Of a stretch of 64,000 nucleotides of DNA, positions 23,301 through 35,432 are shown piece by piece (position 1 is the stretch's first letter; every line of letters starts with the position of its first letter). This stretch comes from Rhizophagus irregularis (lineage: Eukaryota; Glomeromycota; Glomeromycetes; Glomerales; Glomeraceae), in contig NC_089434.1 of assembly GCF_026210795.1 (NCBI RefSeq), positions 2,790,001 through 2,854,000 of the forward strand. The letters are read 5' to 3'. The notes under the pieces are model-generated. The model did no database searches and was not told the origin of the DNA. It was given only the letters and a program-made list of their open reading frames with translations. The translations under genes were made by a program, and so were the position numbers.

Positions 23301-25578
23301 CGCTACTAAATCTAAATCAATAAAGTAATATAAGATATTCTATTGGGCAAGCCTGAGAGTCTTTTTTTCCGTTAAACGTTAAACGTATAATAAATTCGTA
23401 TCTATTTCATTTATTTGTTTTAAAAAAAAAAGAACTATAAAGTCGACAAAAATGATTAAGGGAAGGAAAGTTACGAAAAGATTCTCTTTATACGTGGAAA
23501 CGTATCACGCGCTAATCAAATAATACAAATGAAAATCAAACTTATGTGTTTGAAAATTCACTCTAACAATGTTTGTATTTATACAACGAACAAAAATAAT
23601 TTTGTTTTTCATTAACGGTGATGAAATTCCGATTAAAGGTGTAAGATTGAATTGTTTATAAACGACAGGCTACGAAAGAAACCGTCAGAAATAATTATAA
23701 ATCTTTAAAGTAGTTCGCGTTAAGCAAAGAAAAGAAAAAACACAAACATGAAAGTTTGATACTGTAATGAAAAATAAAAGATTTATTTTAATTTGAATTT
23801 GGAACTTTTATTTTTTTTAAAAAAAAAAACCAATAAATAAATTTTTCTTGACCCTTTTAAAAACTTTTTGTATAATTAATTATAAAGTAAAAAATTTTTT
23901 TTTATATAATGTCGATTTTTCCTGAATTTGAAATTGAAAATAAACTCTGGCCAGGATTATATTAACTACTAAGGTGAATTTTATGAATTAGGAAAGTTAC
24001 GTGTTAAAGGCGATGTGTTACTTGAAATCTATCTTTGGTTAACTTTTTTTTTTTTACTTTGATATCATGCATGGCGTCAACCTTTATCTTTTTTTAGATT
24101 GTTATATAATATTTTAATCATGACAAGGTTTCTTGATAATCAAAAGAAAAAAGAAAATATAAATCTCAATACCCTCTCTAATTTGTGACGTGCATATTAA
24201 CACAAAATTTTGGTAACGTGACTTGACCAATTTTATTGGTCAGATTTAATTTGTACAAAATTTAGAAAATTTCGCGAAACGAAGGAAATCAAGTTAAAAT
24301 GCTTATAGTCTTTAATTAAAAAAATGCAAATAGTCTATTAAAAAACTTGTTAATTCCACCTTTATACTCCTAAGCTTGTAAAAATTTTTTAATGTACTTA
24401 TATTTAATACGTTATTAATTTAAAACAATATAAAATATAATAAAATAAAAATAAATTATAAAATAAAAAGAATAATACGCATTTTAAACCGAAATTTCGG
24501 GAAAAAACATATTTTATTGCGGACTATTTTATCGATATATTTCCTATTTTTAGATTAGTAGTACAAAGTCACGTTACCGCAAATTTTTTTGCTGATGCTC
24601 TTGCTCTTGGGGTAATTTAAAATTAACTGCACCACAATTCAAAATAGATAATAAATATTATTAAGCTAATAAGTTATTTAAAATAAATTAAATTTTAATC
24701 ATCTTATTAATTACTTTCAGATTATATGATTATATTAATTTTATAAAATAATTTTTGATTTAAAAATTTATAAATTTATAAAGTAAAATTTTACCTTTAT
24801 AAAATTGATTTGATTGAAAGAACTTTTTATTATTGCTTTAGAAATAAATTTCATATTTTTTTATAGAATGAGATAGAAATCTAAATCTATTCATCATATT
24901 ATGAATCAATGTAATTAATATATTATTAATAATATTTAAATATTTTATTAATTAAAAAAAAATTCCCAATAGTAAAATTCAATAGAAATATTCAGAGAAA
25001 TTCTACAGAATTTTTATGTATTATTATCACCGGCGTCACGCCCTTCCTTGTTCCATTTTTCATAAGTATCTGGGGACAGATAGTAACAAAATCCTACTCG
25101 TCACGCACTATCCGTCACATGTGCGCCACACTTAATTTCAGTCAAGTTGCGTAATGCCGGCCATATCAGGACATTTTTTGGTAGTCCATGGAGCGTTACT
25201 GCGCTTTATTAATTTATTTCTAATACGGTCAATCGGTACGACCACTTATTTGTACGACCTAAAATTGGTTCAACTTTTTTAATAAATACCCTGAGAAATT
25301 CATCGGAGATTCAAAATCTAATGAGTAATGATAAAACTGTATTAATCATTATTTTCATGTACTGATAAATTACTTTTTTTATTATGCTTATTTAATTCTG
25401 TCGGAGTATCTATATTATTTGCTGTATTACATCAATAAGCCACAAAAAGTTTATGCAAGAGTCTATATCATGATGAATTCAGTAAGGTATATAAAGTATA
25501 TATATTTAGACTTCTCTCAAACTTTCTCAAATTTTCTTGAAACTTTTCTAAAAAACTTATCGCTTTTACAGTAACGAA
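23301..25578. other. Intergenic, one dispersed repeat fragment
   Basis: No gene seen. Around 25030-25100 lies a fragment with CACCGGCGTCACGCCC and TCTGGGGACAG that recurs near 48557 and 52800-52865, a dispersed repeat. The 5-prime leader of the gene at 25579 may contain an intron, since a TTTTACAG lies just before the start. Confidence 0.45.
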
Positions 25579-28051
25579 ATGATATTCTCACTTAATTGTT
25601 TGATTTCGGGACAAACTTCTGATGATATTTTCAATGTGCCTATTGGCAATTTTTTCCTCAGCAATGAAAATATCAAGGTCAATTTTACTGATATGACCGT
25701 TGCAAACTTAAAAGAACAACTTTCTCGCACAAAAGAAGTTATAGGAGCTAAAATAACCAAAATGAATCTTTGGAAAGTCGAACTCAAGACTTATGAAGTT
25801 AATAACCTTTCTGCAGAAGATATTGAAAGTCATGAAAGTAGCGAGAAGATGGAAACTACGTCGAATCTCAATGAATATTATAACAATAACGAAGACAAAA
25901 ATCCTAAAAAGGGGCACCTTCATGTCTTCATAGTCCCCACCGACACTGGTAAGTGTCTTCCAATGCTTTACCTCTCGAACAAAAAATTTGCAGTTGAAAC
26001 AATGATACATATTTCGTCATTTATTAATAATATCGAATATGCTTTCTGACTGTTATTACAACCATTAGAGCTCGGGAGGAAAAGGAGGAACACGGAAGTA
26101 GAAAGTAAGAAATGTTCTCGTTTCTATATGTAACTATATATTTCATTCTATCATTCTTACAAATGTTTCTCTACAGCAACAAGTGGAAAAAGAAGAAAAT
26201 GGATGGTTAATAGTACCATTTCATATGAAGAGAGTAAATCGGTATACTTTATTGATCCAACGGAATCGAGTGGATCACTTTATGCCATGATTCAGAAAGG
26301 AGAATTTTTAGCTTTATATGGTGCACGGGCTTCCGGGAAGTCTACACGAATGGATCAAGCTGTGATTGAGTTGGAAAGCAAAGGCTATGTTTGCATTACG
26401 TAAGTTCTATTTAGTAAATTGCATTCAGTATAACTGTTGCTTACATTTTTTTTTCTTCGGAACAGTATATCTTTTGAAAGAATAAATATGAATACCATAG
26501 ACACATTCTGGTCAGCAGTAGGCGTTGAACTATGTATTGGGTCACCACAACACTTTGGATTAAACGATGTCAAATCTGCTGATGATTTCATGCTAAAGTT
26601 TCGGAAAGAACCTTGGAATGATAAACAAGTTGTTCTATTCATTGACGAGTATGATGAATTATTTGGAGCAAATGATGACGTTAAATCCTCATTCCTTGGA
26701 ACAATTCGTAGCATTAAAAATGCAAAAAGATTCTATGCACTCTGGTCTTCTGTAGTCATCGGTCCCCTAAGTATTTTATTTCCGAAAACAGACAAAAGAA
26801 ATGTTTCTCCATTCAACGTGTTGGATTCATTGAGGAACCCAAATTTCACTCTGGCACAAGTGGAGTCATTATATAAAGCTTATGAGAACGACGCCAAATT
26901 GACCATTGCTCCGGAGGTCATTAAGGATATTTATGAACGGACGAACGGGTATGTGAAGCTAACCGGAAGTAATATGAAATCAATACTAAAATATCAATAC
27001 TAAAATTTGTTTTTTGTTATTTGACAGGCATGCTGGCCTCGTCTGCCTTTGTGGCAAGGCTATCAGTTATTCCTTAGAAAAGAAACTTGACGAAGGAAGA
27101 AGTCTTGATTTCAAACTCTGGTCAAAATTTCTTGTCAGTCCACTAGTGTTAAATAGTATGATTATGTATCTCCCATTTAAAAAGATGGTTGACGATCTCC
27201 TTAGGCCTGATGCTAAGGAAGCTTTAGACTTTCTCCGATCTGTATTTGTAGGATTTTTCGATTTTATACAAATTCATAGCACTGATAAAAGAAGACTAGC
27301 AGATTTCTTAACTGCCGAGGGGGTGCTCATAAGAGAAAGTAGTACCGAGTTTAGTTACAGAATGTCGTCTATTTTTGTTGATGGATTGGTTCGGCGAGAG
27401 GTTATTCCTTTATTGTACAAATCTTGCCCAACCGTTCCAGTTCCCAAAATTGATGGAGGCTTGAAAGTCCTTGATGCTTTAATAGAGTCCATCCGTTGTT
27501 TTGATAAAACTATTATTTGTAATGCTTTCAACCGATCATTTAAAACTGCGCTTGTGAAAGTGGATGGTTGTCAAAATCGGATGGTTCCTCGAGAGAGTGT
27601 TTACGATACAGAACTAAATAGAATCCTGTTGAACTGGATCGTCAATGAATGTTTCGAGGTCACTGGACAGTGGCACCTAATAGATCACGCTGATAATGAC
27701 GAAAAAGACAAACATTATTATAGTAATATAACTATTATGACTCCACGTAAAACAGTTGTTCTCGAGCTTTTAGCATCTGCGAATAAAAAAGAACTTAACG
27801 AACACTTTGAAAGGGTGCTCAATTATGCAGAAATGCTATCAGCAGATGACAAATGGATAGTAAATTTTACGTGTGAGGATGATGCAACAAAGAACCCCCA
27901 TTGGCCACCCAATGATAGAAAGTTTGAGAGTGTGAATGTTGTTCATTTTTTTCACGACCGAAAGTTTGAAAATGTACGAATGAGCGCCCGATATATATCT
28001 AACTCTGGTACTTTTAGTTATATCACAGATCAAGTTATTCAATTACAATAA
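25579..28051 (+). CDS. Crinkler-type (CR) protein: ubiquitin-like N-domain, P-loop NTPase, nuclease-like C-domain
   Basis: Five exons, 25579-25948, 26069-26104, 26177-26399, 26466-26948 and 27028-28051, joined by GT-AG introns of 66-120 bp, keep one frame for 711 residues. Residues 1-123 match the Crinkler/CR header: MIFSLNCLI start, LWKV motif, HVFIV strand near the end of exon 1. Residues 184-192 (GARASGKST) are a Walker A loop and 265-274 (VVLFIDEYDE) a Walker B strand, giving a STAND/AAA-like NTPase. The C-terminal third ends in a domain with KTVVLELLAS at about 611-620, which fits the restriction-endonuclease-fold toxin domain described for CR proteins. In the family the header directs translocation or assembly, the NTPase is regulatory and the last domain is the effector; AM fungi carry many. 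The 36-nt exon 2 has a basic RKRRN patch, a possible nuclear signal with exon 3 (GKRRK). No secretion signal seen. Confidence 0.88.
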
Positions 28052-29352
28052 TTAACTTGATTAGTAATATTTGAGTTGTATTGTAAAATATAGAAAATGT
28101 AGAAAATATTTCTTTGTGTTATATATATTACAATTAAATAGCATTATGCTCATTTTCCCATTTATTGTGTTGCGATTCAAAAAGTGAATATAATATAAAA
28201 GTCTTTGCATGTTTCAAAATTTCGAAGCCCAGATCTATTAATAAATGATTTTCAGAAATATATGAACGCTTTCAAGGTAGGCCAATAATGCGGGATACAT
28301 TTCCGGTGCTATTTTTTCTAGCTACAGATTCTCACCCATTCATATTTACAAAATTTTCGTCTATGCGAGAAATTCCACGATACTGATATATACTAAAATG
28401 TTTCTAATTATTTATGAATCATATATTCGTGACGATAGAAATCACATGTTCCGGACAAATTTCGGAAATGAAAACCGAGACATCTTGTCACGATCAGTGT
28501 CATGTGTAAAAATTTATCGAAACTATATGTGGACACCTATAAATTTTACTATTAAGATTTTCTGATTAAACTATTAATTAACTCCGTCTTATAATAAATT
28601 CCATACTAAATTGATACGTTTTTATACTTCTATAAAATTAAAGTCTTCCTATCATTTACACCCCAAATTCCATAAAATATTTTAAATCTCTTTCATGTGA
28701 CAGTTTGTTTTTTCTAAAAAAGATTTTTCGTGTCTCGAAAATAAATAAAGTAACACTTTCAGACATATCTACACAAGGAAAAAATTTTCTCCTTAGTGTT
28801 TTTCAAAAAAGTGAAACTGCTACATTATCTTTCAAGTTTTATATTTTTCAAATGCTAATTAAATGTAAAGTTATCAAACTTTTAAAATTTCGGATTCTTT
28901 AACGGTAACGACGTAATCGCCAGTTAATACGAGCCCAAAAATTAAAAGAGAATAAAGACAATGATTTAATATCGTTATATTATTGTATGTATGTATATAC
29001 TGTATAATATAATAATAATAGGATTAGGAAAATATAATGAGACCAATATTATTATTGTTGCAATGTTGCATGATATTTATTGTTGCATGAAAAAATCTTT
29101 AATAGTAAAATTTATAGGGGTCCACATATAGTTTTGATTTAATTAGTTGACCGCACACCCCAATGCAACGCGGAGCGCATTAGAGGATTGTCCCTTTATG
29201 TAAAAGCAATATGACAGTTCGTATTGCTCTTAAATAAAAAACTAATTTTTGGTGATTTTTACATAGAATATGAATAGTCATTAATTTAAATGAAATAATT
29301 TTTCATTTTGTTTTTAAATGAAGATATTTATTATTATTTATTAATACTTATG
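28052..29352. other. Intergenic, no gene seen
   Basis: AT-rich with no coherent frame. A short GC-richer island near 29160-29195 (ACGCGGAGCGCATTAG) resembles dispersed genomic repeats. Nothing else supported. Confidence 0.45.
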
Positions 29353-30120
29353 TGTGTTTTTAGGAAGATAGTTTAAAAAGCGAAGTTTTTATTTTTTGGG
29401 CAGAAATAGCATGGGCTAATGAGGGACTTCAAGAACTGATAACTTTTGGTATACTATTACCGCATATTGAGTAAAACTTACATGTTATTATTTATAGAAT
29501 ATTTGGGAAATTTGAAAATTCATACAATACCTCTATTCTTTCAAAGACAATACAATGAATTACAATCATCAAAATCGATTCATGAATTAGACGGTTATTT
29601 ATCATTGATTAATTCTATTACAGAAAAACAAAAAAAAAGTAATAATAGAGAATTCAGCGAAAGTTATCAAAAATGAAGCCAATAATAGATATGTAAGAAA
29701 TAATTTATTTATGTTAACAGATAACAATAGTTAAATGCTATATTTATTTTATTTTATTTAACTATAGCTCAAGAACAAGAAATTAAACATTAAAGTGCAA
29801 AAGTTAACTAATATGAAGGATCAATTGCTTTCGCTCTCAATTACGAACATTTTCTTTAGTCAGGTGATAGATACAAATAATAGTTCAATCATATGGGAAA
29901 AACTTTTGAGAATTGGTCTATTTTCAAGAATTGCAGATGCTGAATATGTCTCTAGCTTGGAGGATGTAAATTTTTATGATACTTTTAGGCATTTTTTGAT
30001 CACGAAATCTTTAATTAGTGAAATCTCGAAGATAATTGAAAGTCTTATGTGTACTGATTTTGACTGTTCCGAGTTAAACAATACTAAAACAATTGTATCT
30101 AAATGGTAATTTATCTTTAT
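29353..30120 (+). other. Fragmentary open frames upstream of broken kinase
   Basis: A TTTTTAG acceptor-like site at 29361 is followed by a 35-codon frame (EDSLKSEVF start). Further frames occur at about 29560-29676 and 29795-30109, the last ending in VSKW before a GTAATT. Codon composition is plausible, but no initiator, splice chain or known domain ties them together. They may be the N-terminal part of the kinase pseudogene that follows. Confidence 0.3.
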
Positions 30121-30389
30121 TTTTATATTATTTCTATACTTAACATTATTATAAACATATTATTCCGCTCGCAGGGTATGTAACTGAAAAATCCTCCAAG
30201 AAAATACTCAGAATCAAACTATCTGTTAGATTTATTTATTAGCGACTTACTAATTGATTTATATTTTGAAAAGTAAGCTACTTTACTATTATTATATATA
30301 TTTATATTTAATTTAATTATGTTAAGTTGTTTATCATTAAAGGGGAAAAGTAATATTAATAGTCCAGTTATTTTCAGTTATTTTATATT

Positions 30390-30715
30390 ATGGTATTACT
30401 CCAGATTACTCAAGACTTATGTCATCGGATTTGATGCATTATATAACAAAAAAAAAATTTTAATGTTAGTTGGTATGCGAAGGCAACTTATTTGCACAAC
30501 ATTATATATGGACTTTATAAAGTTCACGACGTAAATATTATACATCGAGATTTACATAGTGAAATATTCTTTTAACTGAAGAGTAAAATATGTGATTTGG
30601 GAACGATGATAATGATGAGATTTATGGCATAATTCCTTATGTCGCATCAGAGGTTTTGCAAGGAAAAAAGTATACCAAAGCTCCAGACATATATATTTTT
30701 GAAGATAAGTTTTGA
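30390..30715 (+). pseudogene. Protein kinase remnant with frameshifts
   Basis: In shifting frames the plus strand reads DLMHYITKK, then WYAKATYLHNIIYGL, the catalytic loop IIHRDLHS, and after a TAA and frame change a KICDLG-like segment, then YGIIPYVASEVLQ and KAPDIYIF. These are kinase subdomains V to IX of the type seen intact at 62270. The APE motif has become ASE, and the region before the catalytic loop is also shifted. The 3-prime lobe is missing; repeats begin at about 30765. Clearly non-functional. Confidence 0.75.
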
Positions 30716-30764
30716 TTGGCTATTTTCGTTTAATGATATTTATTTTGTAGGAGTAGTTTTTTTT

Positions 30765-31010
30765 GGTAAAAACGCCGTTAGACGCGAATACAAAAGTACA
30801 GAAGGTAATAAACGGGAAGCTTTTTTTTTAATTAAGAAACGTTTTGTTGGAATGTTTCTTTTTTTGTAAAGATGCCGTTAGACGCGAACGTAAGATAAAT
30901 AGCAAGTTAAGTGGGGTGGGAAAGATTTTTTTATTAGTTAAGAACGTTTCTAACGAAACGTTTCTCTCTTTTTTTGTATGAATACCGTTAGGCGCGAATA
31001 CAAGGTAGAT
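30765..31010 (+). repeat. Three direct copies of a 100-110-bp unit
   Basis: A core GCCGTTAGACGCGAA appears at 30774 and 30874 and as ACCGTTAGGCGCGAA at 30984. Each is preceded by a TTTTTTGTA or similar T-rich lead and followed by an A-rich tail and AAGAAACGTTT-type blocks. The array replaces the expected 3-prime lobe of the kinase remnant. Confidence 0.7.
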
Positions 31011-31152
31011 AAATTTCATTTTATGATATTGTTAATTTTACAGTTGTAATATTAATTTCTTTACAGTTTAATTAGTAAAATATTTTTAAATTTTATTAAA
31101 CGCGTAATTTAAATTTTTATAATTTTATCTTAACCAATCAAATTATTTATTC

Positions 31153-32733
31153 CAGGGTGCAGGGAGGACCCCGAAAAATACATATAAAAGTCAGAGATGA
31201 TCGGCAAAATTTTGCCTTAAAATAAGCAAATGTTTTTACTAAGATCAATACGCATCTGACTTTATAATTTATATTAGAATAAGCAAATTTTTTTTATGAC
31301 ATTTGTATATTAAAAAAATGAAATCATGGCTTTTTTTTAATTTAATTAGTTGTATTTAGAATATACTTCCAGTATAATTAATTTTCAATTGCTAGCATAA
31401 TGCCAAATTGCATAAATTAATTTGTACTGACGTATTTATTTATACTACTATATTTAATTATTTGATAATTCAAGTATTAACACTAAAACAAAAAGATTGT
31501 TCATTATTTTTTTATAAATTATAACAAAAACTTAGAATATTGATAACATTTTAAAGTTAATGAAAAGTCAATATAATTTATAAAATCATTTCTAAAAGAA
31601 AATCCTATTTCTAAAGAAAAAAAATATTAATACTACTTTCACATATAAAACAAAAAAAATTCCACCCTATTTTCAACTTACTAAAAATTTCAGTTTAGTT
31701 TTTAATCTAGAAACCATTTCTAATAGAAAAAACAATAGAAATGTTAATAATACTTCTAAAATAAACAAAATAAAGCTAAAAAATTCTTTACTTACAGTGA
31801 GCATTGGAGTTCCAGTCTGAATTTCAAGTTCCTAAGAAAAAAGTAAAAGGAATATTATTATGGTAATATTCCCAAAAAAATTGACTATACTTTTCTCTTA
31901 ACTCATATTTTTCCAAGATATTGGTATCTAAAATAATAAATTTTAGATTTAAGAAGTTGCTTTTAAAGAAAAATAATAAAAAGGAATATTAATATCATTC
32001 TAAACCAAATATTTTTTTTTAATAAAATGGCCTGTTGTTAAAAAAATATAACAGTAAAGGCCAAAAAAAAATTTTTATTGAATAAAACGGTTTGTTACAG
32101 ACCAAAAAAAAATTATTTTATTTTTTTCTTTCAATAAAACGGTTTGTTAAAAGTCAAAAAATTGAAAAAAAAATTATCTATTATCAATCAGATTAGTCGT
32201 CAATTACGTATTTTCAAAAATTTATGTATTATACTATGCGTAATGCTGCTTATTAGGGAATTCCAAGGCATTATGCTGCTAATTAGTAGAATTCCAAGGC
32301 GGTATGCTACTAATTAGTAGAAAATCGCTGGAATTCCAAGGCGGTATGCTACTAATTAGTAGAAAATTGCCGGAATTCCAAGGCGTTATGCTGCTAATTA
32401 GTAGAAAATCGCTGGAATTCCAAGGCGGTATACTGCTAATTAGTAGAAAATTGCTGGAATTCCAAGGCGTTATGCTGCTAATTAGTAGAAGACCGCTGGA
32501 ATTATATTGATATATATATATATATATTTTATTAAAAAATACCGTTGACTACGCAAATTAAAATATATGACATATATAAAAATGATTGTTATTATGCAAA
32601 CTATATATATAACCTTTTAAAAAATCTCAAAATCTATGCAAATAAAATTTTATGACTTTTGGAAATTTTACTAATATGGTTAAGCAAACTTACATGTGAC
32701 CTTTATATGTATTTTTCGGGGTCCTGCAGGGAC
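31153..32733. mobile_element. 1.6-kb terminal-inverted-repeat element filled with tandem repeats
   Basis: Left end: CAGGGTGCAGGGAGG then ACCCCGAAAAATACATATAA. Right end reverse-complemented: TCCCTGCAGG then ACCCCGAAAAATACATATAA, followed in both by A(A/G)GTCA. Inside are three AATAAAACGGTTTGTTA-type units (32020-32150), the 42-bp array at 32258-32510 and a TA microsatellite at 32508-32527. No transposase frame. Exact edges and target duplication are unresolved. Degraded relatives of the ends occur near 54047 and 54480-54530 (GATCGGCAAAATTT). Confidence 0.6.
32258..32510 (+). repeat. 42-bp minisatellite, about six units, in-frame
   Basis: GAATTCCAAGGC starts units at 32289, 32331, 32373, 32415, 32457 and 32499, exactly 42 bp apart, after a shortened first unit at 32258. 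Because 42 is divisible by three, a 68-codon frame stays open with a 14-residue repeat (MLLISRKSLEFQGG). No start context, splice sites or conserved flanks argue for translation, so I treat the frame as a by-product. Confidence 0.85.
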
Positions 32734-32792
32734 GCATAAAATTTTAATCCTTAAAAATAAGGTGGTCCTAAATATTTTTTGTATCTTGTTTA

Positions 32793-34741
32793 CTACTTTT
32801 TTTGATCGGTAATCATTTGATTCACTGTATTATCAATTACGCTCAATTGTCCTAATAATACTCCGTAGAGAGTTTTATTCGTATCAGTTAAACCATCTCC
32901 AATAATTTGAAGCCACTAAAATAATAAAAAATAAGGGTTATTACATTTATTCAAATACATCAAATTACGTATTTCAACACATTACCTTACCTTACATAAT
33001 TCATTGATACTATCTCTAAATTTTTCATTGTTTCTATCAGCACATGTATTGAAATTAACTATAAAGTCAAATTTCAGGAGTTGAATAGTAGAATCAAATT
33101 CTTTATTTAAATAAATAGTCGCCTTCTCAATATCACGTTTACTTAATTCTTTTAATTGTTCTGTAAGAAATTTATGCTTAGCATCAACATTGTTAACTAA
33201 TTTTTGTAAATCAATATAATTAGTGTTAGCTTTCGAAAAAAAATCTTTATATTTTTCTCCAAAATTTTTTAAATATTCTAATTCTCTTCCGAATGATTGT
33301 ACCATATCACATATTTTTTCATTATTCTCGGCTGTTTGATACATGTCTTCTCCTATCTCAAGTATTTTGCTCCGCACTTCTATAAGTGGTAAAAAACTCG
33401 CAGAATTTTCTCCTTGTTTGTCACTTTCTTGATCCGTAATCATTTGATTCACTGTATTATTAAGTACGCCCAATTGTTCAAGTACTTTTGAGACAATTTC
33501 ATTCGTATCAGCTAAATAACCAATAATGTACTCAAGATACTAAAATAATGAAAATAAGGTTATTACATTTATTCAAATATGTCAAATTACGTATTTTAAC
33601 ATATTACCTTAGATAAGTCTTCGATATCTTGTTTAATTTTTTCATTATTTAAATCAGCACGTTCATTGAAATAAACCATGAGGTAAAATCCAAGGATTTG
33701 AATAATAGAATTTAATTCTTTATTTAAACCAATAGCTCTCTTCTCAATCTCATTAGCATGAAAGGATTTACTTGATTCTGTTAATTGAGAAATGTTAGTA
33801 AAATATCTACGTATCTCAGCAACAATATTATTAGCTAATTGTAAATTATCTTTATGTACTTCTTTACGATTTTTTAAATTCTCTATATTTTCTATGACTA
33901 TTCCGGCTAACTGTACTCTATCTAACATTACATCACATATTCTTTCAATATGCTCGGCTGTTTGATATGTATTTACTCTTTTCTTAAGTATTTTACTTAA
34001 TTCTTCTATAAGTGATACTTTTATGTCTTCTAAAGTAACAGGAACAGAATTTTCGCTCTGTTTACTACTTTTTTGATCCGTAATCATTTGATTTTCTGTA
34101 TTAATAAGTATGCTCAATTGTCCAAATACTTTGGAGAGATTTTTACTCATATCAGTTAAACCAGCTTCAATAATTTTAAAATACTAAAATAATAATAAAA
34201 TAAGGTTATTACATTTATTTAAATTATCAAATTACGTATTTCAACACATTACCTTAAATAAACCTTCGATATCAGCCATAATTTTTTTATTATCATTATC
34301 AGCACGTGCATTGAAATAAACCATGAAGTCAAATTCCAGGATTTTAATGGTGGAATCTAATTTTTTATTTAAATTAATAAACACCCTTTTAATATTTTTA
34401 GCTTGAACAAATTTACTTAATTTTGTTGATAGAGAAACTTCTTCAATAAATTTTTTCATCACACGCATAACATCGACTAATTTCCGTAAATTATTATAAT
34501 TATCTTCCGAAAAAAAATCTTTGTGTTCTTCTTTATGAATTTTTAAAATTCTTACGGCTGTTTCGGCTATTTGTATCCTATCAACCATTTTACTACATAT
34601 TTTTTTATTATATTGCCCTGTTTTAATAAGATATATTATTTTTTTTATAATAAATTTTAATATTTTAATTGTTATTATAAATGGTAATAAAGATAATAAA
34701 TAACTTAAAAATTGTACTGCAACTTCAACAATAGTCGACAT
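32793..34741 (-). CDS. Tandem four-helix (MLKL-N-terminal-like) protein
   Basis: Minus-strand exons 34741-34253, 34183-33608, 33539-32991 and 32915-32793, all introns phase 0 (68-75 bp), 578 residues. Exon 1 opens with a hydrophobic segment (residues 6-37) that could be a membrane helix, then one helical unit. Exons 2 and 3 each encode a linker and another unit; exon 4 starts a fourth linker and stops. Units share a Gln-Ile/Ala-x-x-Ala helix, a KFLTEQ/KKFIEE-like helix and LNKELDSTIQILxFDFMVYF followed by NxRADxxNEK. This heptad pattern resembles the four-helix N-domain of MLKL/HeLo-like proteins that in AM fungi often precedes kinase domains; no kinase follows here. Family match is by eye. 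Intron sequences are almost the same in each unit, so duplication is recent. A signalling or membrane-perturbing role is inference. Confidence 0.7.
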
Positions 34742-35432
34742 AATTGTTAGAATAATAAAATAAAATTGTTTCGAGATTAAAAAATTTTTTTTGTTTGTGC
34801 TTAATTTTTCTGTAGGCGTTTTTTCTTTGATATTTATCTAAAAAAAAAAATCTTTATGCTAATCACTTACCAAACTTAATCATCATCTCAATAAGACGGT
34901 ATTTGAAACTTAGCCCCAATCGCCTCATTTTTAATAGTAAAATACAAAGTATAGTTATTTCATAATGCTGGTAAAATACGTAATATAAAATCTGGTGTGA
35001 TTTTCCGCTCCAGAACAATCGATTTGCGCTTATATTATACTTTATCTTAAAAATACGCCCTACTTGTGTTACTATTTTTATTCGCCAAATAAAGACAATA
35101 TAATAAAGAAAACACTACACGAGACGTTTTAGATTGGCAAAAGTTCATTATAATGAAAATTTGGGTTTAAGCTTATGGTGTAACACAAGTGTATCGTAAT
35201 TCTTGAATGGACTAAATTATTAATGCATGTGACATTGTGGCAAACCTTATACACTTATTTAGGTAAAACACATATTAAAAGGGCTTAATTTATGTGAAAT
35301 TTTTTGATACAAAGCTGCATATCGGGAGAACACAATAAGCATTGATTTCTACCAAAAAATAAAGTCTGGATGCATTTCGTTATTTATTATTGATCTTTTT
35401 TTTTTGACATCTTTCTTACACACTTAATAATA
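34742..35432. other. Divergent intergenic region between two genes
   Basis: It separates the minus-strand four-helix gene from the plus-strand gene at 35433, so both promoters must lie here. No TATA or recognised element stands out. An A/T run at 34835-34850 and a T run at 35395-35405 flank the interval. Confidence 0.45.

Noticed and set aside
32304..32510. 68-codon open frame with a 14-residue repeat
   Set aside because: Openness is explained by a 42-bp repeat unit; no start context or splice partner.
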